Source of the DNA: Isochrysis galbana
Taxonomy: Eukaryota > Haptophyta > Isochrysidales > Isochrysidaceae
Direction of reading: 5' to 3'
NCBI GenBank assembly: GCA_018136815.1
Contig: CM030933.1
Coordinates: 7,045,137-7,109,136, forward strand
Length of the DNA: 64,000 nucleotides
Made by a program: the position numbers and the translations under genes. The notes below the pieces were generated by a model. It saw nothing but the letters and a program-made list of their open reading frames with translations, was not told where the DNA came from and did not search any database. This document shows, piece by piece, positions 1-9,892 of this stretch; the first letter of the stretch is position 1; each line of letters starts with the position of its first letter.

Positions 1-318
1 TCTTCGCGATTCTGGCAAGTAGATGGGCAGCGGATTGCCAAGGGTGCCATCTGATAGGACGGGGTCGCCTAATTGTCCCGCCGTACTCAGGAGGGTGAGC
101 CCATCTCTTGGCTCCCAGGACCTTCCTCCATTGAATGACTGCCGATACACCAGATCGATCCGCCCGCAGTCGCCAATTCCTTCGCGTGCCTCCGCGAATG
201 CCAGCAGAGGCCCAGCGCTACCGAGCTCAACCAGTGCAGGAATCCGAAATTGAGGATAGCCTGCCAGGCCCTGCCAGAAAACGTCCGTTCGCCACGACAG
301 GCTCCCCTGATTGCCCAT
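1..318 (-). CDS. Sialidase (exo-alpha-sialidase, GH33-like), N-terminal part, runs off the left edge
   Basis: Reading the minus strand from the ATG at 318 gives 106 codons open to the window edge. Residues 20-27 read GYPQFRIP, the F/Y-R-I-P box whose Arg belongs to the sialidase arginine triad. Residues 38-50 (LLAFAEAREGIGD) match the segment that carries the acid/base Asp, and residues 61-68 (SFNGGRSW) form an Asp-box (S-x-D-x-G-x-x-W) with Asn for Asp. TLGNPLPI follows, as in GH33 enzymes. Sialidases hydrolyse terminal sialic acids from glycans. An in-frame TAA lies just upstream of the ATG, so either translation starts here without a signal peptide or an earlier exon carries one. The catalytic Glu and Tyr lie outside the window. 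Family assignment is confident; start and substrate are not. Confidence 0.72.
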   Translation of the reverse strand, partial: MGNQGSLSWRTDVFWQGLAGYPQFRIPALVELGSAGPLLAFAEAREGIGDCGRIDLVYRQSFNGGRSWEPRDGLTLLSTAGQLGDPVLSDGTLGNPLPIYLPESRR

Positions 319-1518
319 CCGACCCTCCAAGGGCCCTTACCCTTTCTTTCACCGCGTCCTAAAGCGAGCGAAGATTGCTCTGGGCGCTCAAATTCTCAAT
401 GCGTGCTCTCTTCCCCAAATACAATAACGCATCTCTCTCTCTCTCTCGGCCTCCTTCCCTTGGTTCGCTCGTTCCGTCGCCGGCGGTTGGCACCCCGCCT
501 GAAGCTTGCTACCCTCCTACTCGTTCTCTCCTCTTTGCACGGGCAGCGAGGACTCTCTCTCCTCTTTCCCCGGGCGGCCCCGCCTCCTCCAAGGCTACGG
601 ATTGCCAGTATATATAACTGCAAGGCAGGGATTTGGTTCCGGGGATACAATAGAAGCCTCAGGGAATCCCGGACAAAAGCATTCCCTTGGGAACAACGGG
701 GAATGGACGCGGAGACGGGGGCGGACACTCGCGCCGACCTCGCCCTGCCATGTGCGTCAGGCGCTTCAGAACCGCCGCGAGCTCCCCGGCCGGGCGTAGG
801 CGCGCATTGGGCATCCCGGGTGTGATGTTCTGGAGGTGGTGAGCCGCCGCGTCCCCTGGCCACACTTCTCCGCTCTTCCGGGGCCCGTTCGACCCGCCTG
901 TTGCGGACGCCATCCCGGTAGTCAGATGGCAGGTCGAGCGGGCCCCAAGGCCTCCTCTTCGGCTGGCAGGTGGAGAGGGTTAGAGAGAGAGGGACAAGAC
1001 GGCCAAGGAAGGAGGCACGGGCGCTGCGAGGACGCGGCGAGGGTGGATGCGGCAAGGGCGGCGGCAGTGAGAGCGGAGGTGCGATGGTGGCGAGGCTGGG
1101 GCGGCGACGAGAGCCGAAGTGGCAAGGGTGGTGGCAACAGCGGACGGCGTTCGATGTGGATGGCGGTGAAGGTGGCAGCCACGAGGGACGCGGTAAGGGC
1201 GACGCGCGGCGGGGCGAGGGCGGCGAGGGCGTGGTGGACAGGGTAGATGGCGGGGGCAAGGGCATTCGCAGAGGAGGCGAGGGGCGGGCAACCAACGTGA
1301 TGGCTGTAGTAATGAGAGTGATGCAGGTGGCGAGGGCGGCTATGGCGGCGAAGGAGGAGGAGGCTAGTGAGCCAGGGCTCGCCACTTCACTCCATTCCAT
1401 CCTGTCGGCATACTGCTCACACTGGTGCACAAGCAATTTTGGTGGATATGTGGTGCTTGAGCACGTAAGTTGAAAGTTGTAGATTTCTGTAGATACTTTT
1501 TGATGGTGTATGAATATG
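319..1518. other. Gene-free GC-rich stretch upstream of the sialidase
   Basis: No credible coding exon seen. It holds a short CT tract (about 431-450) and, from about 1000 to 1370, degenerate GGC/GAG-rich repeats (recurring GGCGAGG and GCGGCGA words) that leave long open frames on both strands through composition alone. It ends at a LINE 3' tail. Confidence 0.5.
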
Positions 1519-3058
1519 TCAAAAAAAAACTTCTTAACAGTCTCGCCGCGCGCGCGACCCTGCACAGCCTCTTATGCAGCCACGCCCGCTTCCCTTATCC
1601 CCCCTCCACCTGCCTTGCGGCTCGTCCCCTCGTTCGTGCTCTACCTAGTACCTAGCTAGGGGCTGGGGCTGGGTGTAGTATGTTTCCAGTGGCAGGCGGT
1701 GTGCACCGATTCTCGCTGGCTTTCCTTACTCCTTCTTCTTGCGCCATCGGGCTACCGGCTGTTGCGTGTTTCCTCTTTGTATTGAGTGTTGGGCGCTTGT
1801 AGGTTAGCGTATCTATGGGCATCCGTCCGGTGAGGCGCGGGTCGCGGCGGGGGCACGCGCGATCAGGCTAGCCGTTCCGCCATGTTAAGCGCTTGTGTTA
1901 TTAGAGATAGGTTCGTATTCATGACTAGGGTTCCTTTATCGTTAGTACTTAGTAGTAAAGATGGGGGTGCTGAGTTCTCGTGGCGACTTGATCTTAGGCT
2001 TCCTGCCTTGGGAAGCCTTGTTCGTACGTGCGGTCGAGATTCCGTCCGGGGGCTCAAGGCCTCTAACTCTAACGAGGGCCGTGAACCTGCTCAGAGTTCT
2101 TTCGATGACCGGCACGTGGTGAAAGGTATAGTGGTCGAATTCTACTCTGTAGAAGTCGCCTATTATGTATCTCCATGCTATGAGGTAAAGGGCTTTTAGG
2201 CTGTCGGGCGTCGGCGCGTTCGGGTATGCAAACAGTCCGTCTTTGGTCTTCTGAGCCGTCGTTCTGTTTCTTGTGGGGTTGCATCCCGCCACGGTCTCTA
2301 TGGTTTGAAAGATCTGTAGTGTGGTGGATCGTATGGAGCTGTGGGTGTGGTGCCATGGCGGGGAAATCCGGTAGAGGGGTACGATTCCATGGATTTCGTA
2401 CCCCAGGGGGGTACATTGTAGCACAAAACATTTTAACCGTGATGGTGAGGTCGTCGGCGACGGAGGAGAATGTGATGATGTGCCCGATGGACGACTCCTC
2501 GGCCATCTCTTGCGCCATCGGGCAGTCGGTCGTCGTGCGTGATTCGCGTGGTGATTTTCACGTTAAACTTTGGGTTTGGGGTGTTGTGGCTTGAGAAGGC
2601 GTTGTTGCCGGGTTGTGTTGGTTGTTGGTTGGGCGTGCGTCGGTGAATTAGGCTAGTCTCTAGTCTCCCTGCCATATCAAGTGCTTGTGCCACTAGAGCC
2701 AGGTTATTGTTCATCATGAGGGCGCCTCTGGCGTTCGTTTTGAAGATCGGGGCACTGAGTTCGCGTGCGTCCTTAATTTTCGGCTTCCTGCCTCTGGAGG
2801 CTTGGCTCGTCCTCGCTGTCGAGGTTTTGTTGGAGGGAGAGGGGGGGTTGGAGAGCGATGGGCTGGCCACGACAGGCCAAGACGCGCGAGGTAGGCGAGC
2901 CTGGCACTAAGAGAGTGGGTCAACCGGGCAGTGGGCTCCTGGCAAGCCACCATCAGGCGCGCGGGCATGGGTGGTTCCTCCCCCATGGCAGGGGAGGAGT
3001 GGAGAGAGGGGGGGGCTTGCGCCCCCCCATGGGCGAACTAAGTATAAACTTAGTTGAA
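1519..3058 (-). mobile_element. LINE remnant: ORF2 C-terminal pieces, 3' tail and a terminal hairpin
   Basis: Read on the minus strand, the stretch starts with the terminal hairpin at 3036-3055, passes through GC-rich body, then two successive copies of the LINE ORF2 C-terminus (about 2850-2650 and 2424-1866), and ends in the tail that gives GCGCGGCGAGACTGTTAAG plus a T run at 1519. Both ORF2 pieces carry the family signature GRKPKIK...ELS.PIF and end in a MAERLA/MAGRLE-like terminus. The second is broken: the frame changes near 1945-2050. This is a deleted, non-coding composite of at least two LINE pieces. No clear target-site duplication was found. Confidence 0.75.
1866..2424 (-). pseudogene. 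LINE ORF2 C-terminal domain, frameshifted
   Basis: The frame from 2424 downward includes DSLKALYLIAWRYIIGDFYR, the conserved block downstream of the reverse transcriptase, then VIERTLSRF and SQGRKPKIKSPRELSTPIF. The frame is lost near 1945 and the terminal block (MNTNLSLITQALNMAERLA) continues in another frame to 1866. The zinc-knuckle present in the better copy at 10150-10950 is missing or scrambled. It is the tail of a retrotransposon polymerase, not a host gene. Confidence 0.75.
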
Positions 3059-3244
3059 TCAATAGGAAGAGCGCGACGACTAGGACACGCGACGGTATGT
3101 GCCACACTCAAGGTTGGAAGCCAAGCTGATGCGCACATTGCGTCAGCTCCTCCGGTTGCTGTGCCACTACAGCTCACGAGGAATCCGCTGCAAACGGCAT
3201 TGAAGCATTCCGCGCACCGTATGGTGGGACGTACGGCGTCGAAC

Positions 3245-4679
3245 TCATCTGGCCTTCTTGTCGTCAACAGACTTCTCCTCTTTCTTCTCCTCGCTGAACG
3301 TGAGCAGAGGCTTGAGCTCGCCACGCGCAACAGCAGTTATGAGGGAGGAGAGAATGCAAGCAGGAACCAAGTACAAAAGTGCCGGCTGTGCTGAGTCGAA
3401 GAAATGCATCACGCTGACCGTAAGACCCAAGCCCATTATATAGGACACAAGATTCACGTAAAAATATGGTTGGGAGGCCAGTGTCTGCTTGGCATCAAAC
3501 CGAAGCATCATCGCCACGAAGATTCCCTGCGCAAGAGAACGCACGGTGTGAGACACGAGGGTAAGCGACAGCAGAGCGCAAACCATACCGGTACCAACAG
3601 GTCTCGCGGCGCCTCACCGGAATGACGATGTCGCCGAGGCCGAGCATGGAGAATGGCATGGGCTTCACGCCTAGCGCCTTGGGGAACATGAGCTTGATCG
3701 GAGCATTAAGCCCCTTGGCGACTGACACCATGACCTCCGTCCCGAAGACCCAGAAAACGTCGTACAAGAACAAACCGCATAGGAGGATGACACCAATGAC
3801 GTATGAGCCCAGTGATAGCATCTCGATTCCTTGGATCGAGAAGGCGCAACCGAGGAGATTATTCAAATACCACGCCTTTGTCACAGCATATGCGACAGAG
3901 ATGGCGGCGCAGGCCACGAAGAGAGCCACATCAAGAAGTGTGAAGGAGAAATGGATCCGGTCTGCACGAGGGGTGCAGGCACTAGGGTGAGGCTCGCGGA
4001 CAAGTGACGCAAGCCTCAAAGGAGGGCAGCAAAGCAACACGGTGCCCTGTGCACCAGCTGAACGCTCCACTCACCGCTGTCCTCTCGCTCAGACTTCCAG
4101 AACTTATAGTGAAAATTGACGGTAAATTTCTTCAGGTTGTGGGCACCCAACATGTCCACAACCGGGGGCTGCGCAGCTCCATACAGGCCAAAGGCACCCA
4201 GACCGGCAAAGTAAACAGAGATGAGGAAGTCAAGGTATTCCTTCTTGATGAGCTTGACCACCAGGTATAGCCCAAACAGCACGCAGGACCCAATTAGCGG
4301 GAACTGCATTGCGTCCTTCTTTGAGACCACCTCGACCTGAGCCGTAGCGAGCACATGCAGCAAATTCCGGTGAAAAAGCCTCCTCCAACAATTTCTCGAG
4401 CCATGATGGCCACAGAAAGACGAACAATGACGGCGTCCACCACACCGGCCGCGGTTCACACCCTGACGCCTGAGAGCAGAGTGGGGTTGCACGCACCTGC
4501 GACTCTCCCGGCGCCTTCAGCGACTCGAGCAGCGAGCGCTGGCATCCAATCCAGACAAGGAGCGGGCCCATGATAAGTAAATGGAGGTAGGGGTGGACGA
4601 GGACGAGCTGCGGGACCACAAGCATCGCAAGAACGCCCGCGTAGGCGAGCATGAGCCCTGGCACGTCGTTCGTCGGCAT
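3245..4679 (-). CDS. SPP: Signal peptide peptidase (presenilin-type intramembrane aspartyl protease), four exons
   Basis: Exons on the minus strand: 4679-4497, 4336-4075, 3961-3618 and 3526-3245. All introns are GT-AG and all phases join cleanly to 356 residues, the usual SPP length. SPP cleaves leftover signal peptides and other type II helices in the ER membrane. Catalytic YD is at residues 215-216 (LYDVFWVFG), GLGD at 256-259 (LGLGDIVIP), and the PAL motif at 311-313 (QPALLY). KKDAMQFPLIGS near residue 66 matches the conserved loop after the first membrane helices. The C-terminus ends KKAR, a dilysine-type ER retrieval signal. Start chosen as the first ATG of the exon, giving MPTNDVPG followed by a membrane helix. 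A 49-bp copy of part of exon 4 lies upstream at 5402-5450. Confidence 0.93.
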
Positions 4680-5401
4680 CGCGCAGTCTGAAAGAAGAGG
4701 CAGAAGAAGAGAAGGGAGGAAGAAGGGAGGGAGGGTGGTCGTCAAAGAGCGAGAGAGAGGGGGAGAGAGAGGGTTGGGAGAGGGTTGGGAAAGTGAGCGG
4801 GAGGGAGGAGTGGAGAGTGAGTGCACAAGCGGCTGCTGTAGCGCGGGCTGGGCGCAGCTCGCGCTCATGGTGAATGGTGGCAGAGCCTCACCACCACCGC
4901 CGCCGCCCTCGCTCCGTCTGCCCTGGAGGGGAAGGGAGGACACAGAGAACAGAGAACCCCCGAGAGAGTGTACTTCGAGAGGCTGCGCAGAAGTGCTTGG
5001 GGCTCCTATGGATTCAGAAAGAAAGGGGCAGAAGAGATAGAACATGGAGGAGGAGGAGGAGGTGGCACTGAGGTAGGAATGGCGGAGAGGGAATGCTAAA
5101 ATTCATGGATAAATACATCCTAAGAGGGAAGAGAGCGCGCGGCATCATCGATGATGGTCTCACGCACTCGACCGCGGCCGCGTGTTCTCTCTTCTCTCTC
5201 CTCCCCCGTCGTCGCCTCCACGACTCCAAACTCCAAACTACTATTATGTAGGAGTAAAGTAGAGTGGCCTACAACTGATTCTTCTCCTCCTCTCTCTCTA
5301 TGTACTAGGAGTACTCTACCATACTCCACGAACTCTTTTTCTCTAGAGTAGAGCCTAGCTACTCCAGCTCTACTATAGAGATAGCTAGAGTAGGAATACT
5401 A
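4680..5401. other. SPP upstream region: GA/CT tracts and ACTCTAGAG palindromes
   Basis: Polypurine tract at about 4690-4830 immediately 5' of SPP. At 5235-5400 there are repeated short palindromes and near-palindromes built on TACTC, CTCTAGAG and GAGTACTC. The same words cluster before the BBS8 gene and the TTI1-like gene. No coding exon was seen. Confidence 0.4.
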
Positions 5402-5450
5402 CAGTTATGAGGGAGGAGAGAATGCAAGCAGGAACCAAGTACAAAAGTGC
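5402..5450 (-). repeat. 49-bp exact copy of SPP exon 4 sequence
   Basis: Positions 5402-5450 are identical base for base to 3334-3382, which is coding sequence inside SPP exon 4, in the same orientation and about 0.7 kb upstream of the SPP start. The flanks do not match. It is too short to encode a protein domain. Confidence 0.9.
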
Positions 5451-5612
5451 GTGTAAAGGTGACTCGGGACTCTGCGAGCCAAAAGCCAAAAGCAAAAATC
5501 AACAGGGCCCTGGTGTGGCAGGTGGCCCTGGCGCCTCTCTCGCGGTAGGGCGATGGGGCCATCAGCCACTCCTTCACTCCCTCCTCCTGCCTTGCGGCTC
5601 CTCCCCTTGTCC

Positions 5613-5760
5613 TAGGGCGATCAAGCAGCTATTTTAACTTCTAAGGGTTAAAATTGTCCAAGTCAAGATTGACGATTCATCACGAGATTTTTGGATATGC
5701 TGACCGGATAGATGTAACTAACACATATCCGGTGCCCTTTGGGTCCCGGGCCCCCCAATG
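5613..5760. mobile_element. hAT-like element end (terminal inverted repeat and subterminal sequence)
   Basis: From 5613 the sequence TAGGGCGATCAAGCAG, then TTTTAACTTCTAAGGG, TCAAGATTGA and ATCACGAGAT, is the reverse complement of the sequence ending at 52813 and near 24036, apart from scattered substitutions. A TAGGG start is typical of hAT ends. No second end was found nearby, so this is a solitary terminus. Confidence 0.5.
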
Positions 5761-6583
5761 TACAATAGCCGGTAGCCCCCACAGCGATGCGCAACAAAAA
5801 AAGCAAAACCAGGCCAGAAAACCCTCTCGACTATCGCGGAGGGCCGACGTCCGACGCGAGCGCGATGCAACGTCTACGATCAGGACAACCAACAGAGGGA
5901 GCGGGGGGAAGGAGGGAGCGGGGGGAAGGAGGGAGCGGGGGGCAGAGTAGCAGGAGCGGAGAGAGCAGGACGCGGGGGCAGAGCACCACTTTGGAACTAA
6001 AGTACTCCTATATTCTACGAGTCGTTCTTTCCTGTAAACGCGGGGGAATGGCTGGTGGCCCCATCGCCCTACCGCGGGCGCGGGCGTCAGGGCCACCTCC
6101 AGACTCGTTTCATCTGTTTGGCTCGTTTTACCCATCCCGCGCACCCCCCTTCCCCCCCCACTCCCCCCCTCCCCAGCTCCTGTCGCCCCCCCCCTCTCTC
6201 CCCCGCGGTCGTCGCCCCCCCCCGCCTGCTCATCGGCTAGCTAGACTTCCCCAACAAGCTCTTCTCTGGACTGGGGATGATACTCCACAAACTACACACA
6301 TAAACCATCTCTTTAAGGGGTCGTCCCCCCGCCCACTTCATCTCTCTATGAAAGAGACACAATCATATCAAGTGAAGATTACCTTTCTCTCCCTCTTTTC
6401 CAGTTAAACTTACCGGCACCTCGCCTGAGGAGAGGAGACTGCGGCACCGGCGCGCGCCTACTTCCGCCTCCCCTCCCCCCCAGCCCTCCCCCCTCCCACC
6501 ACCGCCGCCACCCTCGCCCCTCCTCCTCCGCCCCCCCCCCTCCTGCCCCCTCTAGCCTCGCTTCCTTGCCTCTCCGCCTGTCG
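5761..6583. other. Upstream region of the 6584 gene
   Basis: No credible exon. It contains a GGAGC-GGGGGAA minisatellite (about 5898-5945) and a very C-rich tract from about 6140 to 6560 leading up to the start codon at 6584, probably 5' UTR or core promoter. Confidence 0.4.
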
Positions 6584-7639
6584 ATGGCCTCATGGGCGCA
6601 GGGGCTGCTGGACAAGGCGCCGGCCGGCCTCGTAGACCAGTACAATGCCTTCAAAGATGAGGCTGTTTCGGCCGCCACAGACGCGGTCCACAAGCTAGAG
6701 GCTGACTTTGCGTACGGCGACGCCAAGTCGGAGCCGGCCACAGCGAACAAGCCGGATAAGTCGTCCTCATCGGGTGCCGCACCGTCCGCCGCTCTCGGTC
6801 CTCTACCGCTCTCCGCTCCCTCTGACACCCCAGCCGACGACGCGCACAATGGCGGTGCCGGAGTCACTGACTACCTGCAAACCTTGTGGACCAACGTGCA
6901 GGATCCCAATGCGTTCCAGAGGCTGAAGGAGGAGGTTACCGATGAGTTCAACGAAGGGGCTGGGAACCTAGGCTTCTTGCAGCAGGATGCTCAGCAGGGC
7001 GATGAGCAGGGTGCTGCTCCTGCTGATGCTAACACCCAGTCTGAGTCTGGATTTCTTCCATCATTCATCGCGGGCCCGATTGATCGCATCCGCAAGTACA
7101 TGTCAGGGGAGCTGCCCTTTAAGGGACTTGGAATCTGCAACTGCTTCATCGGCCCGAAGGGCAAGGACGATCGGGGTAAGACGAATCCGAAGAGGAAGGC
7201 TACGTATGGGCTTGGTGTGTGTATCTGTTGCGTTGGTGGGCAGCCGACTCCAGAAGAGGAGTCCGATATGCGGAAGGACATCCAATCCCGGCTGCGCGAC
7301 AAATACCAGGGATCGGCGGCTTCTGCTCGCCTAGTCACGGCGGACGCCGAGACCGCTCTGAGCCGGTATCGAAGGGAGGGCAAGACCACGCAGAGCACAG
7401 CACGCGCCCGGGCCGAGGCACGCGTGCAGCGCTTTCTTGCTCTGCAGGAACGTGCTGAAGAGCGCACAGCACGCCTTCAGGGCAAGTTTGCCAAGTACAA
7501 CATCCGCGAGGAGAGTGCGATCGAGACGCAGGCAAAGGACATCCTCGCCAAAGCTCAGCATAAACGTCTACAAGATCTCGAGAATGCCAAGGTGGCACAC
7601 GAAACACCGTTTTCACTCAATATCGGACGAACAAAATGA
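6584..7639 (+). CDS. Unknown protein with two Gly-Cys motifs and a C-terminal coiled coil
   Basis: Single-exon frame of 351 residues starting at MASWAQGLLDK; an upstream in-frame ATG at 6566 is less likely because it sits in the C-rich leader. The first 130 residues are acidic, with a Ser/Pro-rich linker. The middle carries two related motifs, GLGICNCFIGPKGK and GLGVCICCVGG, separated by a basic stretch; the paired cysteines beside glycines could be S-acylated or bind metal. The last 110 residues are Ala/Arg/Glu-rich and look helical, probably a coiled coil. Codon use is GC-rich like the other host genes. I recognise no family, so the function is unknown. It appears intact. Confidence 0.75.
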   Translation: MASWAQGLLDKAPAGLVDQYNAFKDEAVSAATDAVHKLEADFAYGDAKSEPATANKPDKSSSSGAAPSAALGPLPLSAPSDTPADDAHNGGAGVTDYLQTLWTNVQDPNAFQRLKEEVTDEFNEGAGNLGFLQQDAQQGDEQGAAPADANTQSESGFLPSFIAGPIDRIRKYMSGELPFKGLGICNCFIGPKGKDDRGKTNPKRKATYGLGVCICCVGGQPTPEEESDMRKDIQSRLRDKYQGSAASARLVTADAETALSRYRREGKTTQSTARARAEARVQRFLALQERAEERTARLQGKFAKYNIREESAIETQAKDILAKAQHKRLQDLENAKVAHETPFSLNIGRTK

Positions 7640-8448
7640 TGACTCGTTGACAGGTTTCGCCTAAGGATTTGTTGAAAGAGCTTGATGCCGAGGCGAATCG
7701 ATCGTGTTTGGGGGGCCGAATTTCCTATCGCTTGGGCGTGTTGTGGTCCCTTCCGCAGGGGAGTCGAGCGCGTTCACACGCGTGACATGCGTTTTGCGCT
7801 CCGCCTCCTAGGTCGGCGCATTTGTTGTTGCTCCGCCACATGAGGAATATCAATCACACCACCAGCAAAGGCGCACACATGGGGGGCGTGCAACGATCGA
7901 GAATAATTTCCTGCATTGCTATAAATCTTCTAAACGATCTCGCCACACGCACTAATCTTTTGAGCCCGGATGGGACAAAAGGCTTCGCTAATAGGTTTTG
8001 TTAAGAGGTCAAGAGCCCTACCACCTACACCTACCAAACCCAAACCTGTTACTTGTTTATAGGTGATATATAAAAAAAACCTTTTAATATTCTCGCCTCG
8101 CGCGTGGCTATAGGTATGGGTACCGCTATCGTAGCCACGCCCAGATCATCTCAGATCCCTTCCTCTCCCTAGTAACTAGTAACTAAGCTCAGAAGTAGAG
8201 CGGTCAAACAGGGCTTTTTAAGTACTAATATGGGGGGGGGTGACATTTTTTGACCATTTTCCAAAGTCCACAACAAAACTCCCAGGGGGGCCACCTGCCG
8301 CCACGAAAATCTTCGCCAGAAAATGGTGCGATTGATTATTCTCCTCCCCCCTCGCCCCTCCCTTGCACACGCTCTGGGGCTCTGGGGCTCTACCGGTAAA
8401 GAACCGCGGCGCCCGCCGCGGGAGTGATAGACGTATTTTGAAACGGAG
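7640..8448. other. Intergenic region with a LINE 3' tail and a hAT-like end
   Basis: No exon recognised. At about 8070-8180 the minus strand carries a LINE-type 3' tail (AAACCTTTTAATATTCTCGCC on plus, then CCACGCCCAGATC). At 8195 TAGAGCGGTCAAACAGGG resembles the hAT end seen at 52813. A G9 run lies near 8232. Confidence 0.4.
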
Positions 8449-8907
8449 TATTCATCACACCGGATTCCTTATTGATCCGTCCCACTCGTCGGCCGCCCGA
8501 GATTGATCGCCTTCCTGCTGAAGGCAAGACGTCATCTGCGCAGCCCTCAGCGCACCTCATAGTGCGCGCACACGGCCCCCTAGGCCACACACGTACCCGC
8601 CCTGACCACCCCGACCCGCCCCTCGCAGGATTCGCCCTCGCCCGACGTTGCCACCGACTTCCAGCTTCTCAACGCTGGGGTCATCGACACCTGGCTCACT
8701 TGCGCCAGCGTCCAGGCCGTCCTCGCCGCGCTCCTGTGCTCGAGCCCCCCCAATCCGGCGTTGGTCGACGAGGCTCGTCCAGTGGGTGGCCTGAGTGTGG
8801 CCCACGCGACCGCGCTCCACGCCGCTGCGGAAGAATGGGCTCAAAATCTCGCCAGAGCGCACATACGCGCGTCTGGCGAGGCCACACCACCGGGAGCTGA
8901 TGTCTGA
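8449..8907 (+). CDS. 3' part of an unrecognised gene, two exons, 5' end missing
   Basis: A continuous reading frame is recovered by removing a 67-base GT-AG intron at 8562-8628 (donor GTGCGC, acceptor CCTCGCAG). The first exon opens near 8449 (FITPDSLLIRPTRRPPE...) and ends ...SAHLI. The second, 8629-8907, encodes 92 residues beginning DSPSPDVATDFQLLNAGVID, then a hydrophobic Ala/Leu-rich segment and AEEWAQNLARAHIRASGE before TGA. GC3-rich codon use matches nearby host genes. No ATG or earlier exon could be found, so this is either a gene with undetected 5' exons or a truncated remnant. The family is unknown. Confidence 0.4.
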
Positions 8908-9110
8908 TGTTATATTCGCGCGCGCCTAACTCGGGCTCTCGGGGCCCCTCGCTCGCGGCGGCGCGTTAGCGCGCATGCGGGGCGAATGGTCGCAGACTTC
9001 GACGAGGTTCCAGCGCGCGGCGGGCGCGATTGGCGGCGCCGTCCCGGCGGCACTTTGACATTTGGTGCCTTGGCTGGCCCGCACACCGGGCTAATGAGCA
9101 AGAAGGGCAC

Positions 9111-9605
9111 TGCATGTTTATGTAATTGTGAACCGCAGAGAAACAAAGCTGCTATGCGCAGCACGCACGGCGCCCCCGCGGGGGGACCGAGGCACATCGC
9201 GCCGTGCGCATCCACGGCGTGCACATGGGTGATTGCAACATTGCAACTCATCACACCCTTCCCATGAGACATCTCTCTTACACTGCATGTTTATGTAATT
9301 GTGAACCGCAGAGAAACAAAGCTGCTATGCGCACGCACGGCGCCCCCGCGGGGGGACCGAGGCACATCGCGCCGTGCGCATCCACGGCGTGCACATGGGT
9401 GATTGCAACTCATCACACCCTTCCCATGAGACATCTCTCTTATACTGCATGTTTATGTAATTGTGAACCGCAAAGAAACAAGCTGCTATGCGCACGCACG
9501 GCGCCCCCGCGGGGGGACCGAGGCACATCGCGCCGTGCGCATCCACGGCGTGCACATGGGTGATTGCAACTCATCACACCCTTCCCGTGAGACATCTCTC
9601 TGCGC
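9111..9605. repeat. Three tandem copies of a 162-173 bp unit
   Basis: Units start at TGCATGTTTATGTAATTGTG at 9111, 9284 and 9446 (periods 173 and 162 bp). Each contains GAGAAACAAAGCTGC, a CGGCGCCCCCGCGGGG block, ATCCACGGCGTGCACATGGG and a CATGAGACATCTCTC end. The second and third differ from the first by a short deletion (ATTGCAAC). No tRNA or protein signature is visible in the unit. Confidence 0.85.
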
Positions 9606-9609
9606 ACGC

Positions 9610-9887
9610 ACGGTGTCTCTGTTGCCAAAAATAGATCAATCCTTATCAAAGCACATGGTAGATTGTAGATTTGTATATGGACATTTGACATTTGATAGCT
9701 CAATTCGACTGAAGTCCACAATTGACGGAACGACACCTTCGAGAACTTCGTACTTCCCAACCCTGAAATTAGCACTCACTTAAAAACACAGCTGCAAGAA
9801 TTCCAGGAAAAATACGACAAAGTCGTAGAAGAATACGTCCCGGTATTCAATAAAAAGAACCTGCTATCACTACTTAGCAATAATTAA
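9610..9887 (+). pseudogene. AT-rich broken ORF of unknown, possibly foreign, origin
   Basis: Much lower GC than the host genes. One frame (9621-9735) reads KIDQSLSKHMVDCRFVYG and continues to a DSSIRLKSTIDG stretch. Another frame (9726-9887) reads DTFENFVLPNPEISTHLK, then Lys/Glu-rich helix and a KKNLLSLLSNN end with TAA. The two look like parts of one protein interrupted by a frameshift near 9730. No ATG start and no family is recognised. A LINE/SINE insertion begins immediately after it. Confidence 0.35.
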
Positions 9888-9892
9888 TTAAA

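Noticed and set aside
396-1565. 389-codon minus-strand open frame
   Set aside because: It starts inside a LINE 3' tail and runs through GC-rich degenerate repeats; Pro/Ser/Arg composition, no domain.
3036-3055. Rho-independent-like terminator
   Set aside because: The hairpins look like terminators, but they mark element heads, lack a following T run and the genome is eukaryotic.
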